Part shown: positions 63,940-64,000 of the stretch, piece by piece
Layout: each line of letters starts with the position of its first letter
Position numbering within the stretch: the first letter of the stretch is position 1
Source of the DNA: JANQRX01 sp963663975
Lineage (GTDB): Bacteria; Pseudomonadota; Alphaproteobacteria; Rhizobiales; Kaistiaceae
NCBI GenBank assembly: GCA_963663975.2
Contig: CAXXRA010000015.1
Span: 930,001 to 994,000 of the forward strand
Length of the DNA: 64,000 bases
Direction: 5' to 3'
Program-made: the position numbers and the translations under genes
Notes under the pieces: generated by a model
What the model was told of the DNA's origin: nothing
The model's database searches: none
The model's input: the letters and a program-made list of their open reading frames with translations, nothing else

Positions 63940-64000
63940 TTAACCATGTTTTGGCCGAACGTTGGAAATCTCCAGAATCACACCATCGGCGGCGATTCGA
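63940..64000 (-). CDS. rsmG: RsmG (16S rRNA m7G527 methyltransferase), C-terminal end only
   Basis: The last 19 codons visible on the reverse strand read RIAADGVILEISNVRPKHG before a TAA at 63940-63942. This matches the usual C-terminus of alphaproteobacterial RsmG/GidB (G-V-I-L-E-x-x-N-V-R-P-K/R). The gene continues beyond the window. It ends 9 bp before the parA start on the same strand, as in other members of the class. The identification rests on a short tail plus conserved gene order. Confidence 0.75.
   Translation of the reverse strand, partial: RIAADGVILEISNVRPKHG

Noticed and set aside
1..64000. CRISPR arrays or cas genes
   Set aside because: No regularly spaced repeats of 25-40 bp and no Cas motifs were seen; the tandem duplications found have only two units each and no spacers.

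Overview
The window comes from an alphaproteobacterial chromosome, probably Rhodospirillales or a relative. The right third (about 44.4-64 kb) is a dense, GC-rich housekeeping block in an order familiar from that group: Lon-domain protein, Trm112-like protein, ubiH-type hydroxylase, tesB, glnK-amtB, ftsK, lolA, xthA, a cyclic-nucleotide-binding protein, an OmpR-type regulator, an L,D-transpeptidase, a YggS-type PLP protein, leuS, lptE, holA, parB, parA and the tail of rsmG. The rsmG-parA-parB order usually lies near the replication origin.

The left two thirds (1-40.7 kb) is accessory DNA next to a tRNA-Gly(GCC) gene. It contains a tyrosine integrase with an AlpA-like protein, remnants of five IS families (IS110, IS5, IS3, IS256, IS21), broken type I (HsdS/HsdR) and MmeI-like restriction-modification genes, a ParDE toxin-antitoxin pair at the right edge, and many truncated genes: a TAXI receptor, a branched-chain-type binding protein, a metal P-type ATPase and a LysR regulator. 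Amid this debris sits a largely intact, visibly AT-richer cluster (19.2-30.6 kb). It has a complete family-5 (Dpp/Opp-type) ABC importer, a Tat-exported binding protein, an LLM flavin oxidoreductase, a xylose-isomerase-like TIM-barrel protein, two short-chain dehydrogenases and a chorismate-mutase-like protein. This looks like an uncharacterised uptake-and-catabolism system; I cannot name its substrate. A GH105-type glycosidase lies nearby.

The most striking feature is a segmental duplication. The locus tRNA-Gly, ProXp/YbaK-type editing protein, cnoX-like thioredoxin, Lon-domain gene is intact at 40714-44902. It recurs on the left in three nearly identical pieces: 4644-5677, 5675-6737 and, displaced into the island, 17272-18941. 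The left copy stops in the Lon-domain gene exactly at a GGCGATG heptamer. That heptamer also lies in the 3' end of the tRNA-Gly gene, the normal attachment core, and integrase-side DNA begins on the next base. This fits integrase-mediated recombination between a secondary site in the Lon-domain gene and the tRNA site on a sister chromosome, which would place one locus copy on each side of the element. A second, small tRNA-Gly element carrying an EamA transporter (3.3-4.6 kb) lies in tandem further left.

Several genes carry frameshifts, in-frame stops or short tandem duplications (48, 21 and 92 bp). Some may be assembly or sequencing errors; these are flagged where they occur.
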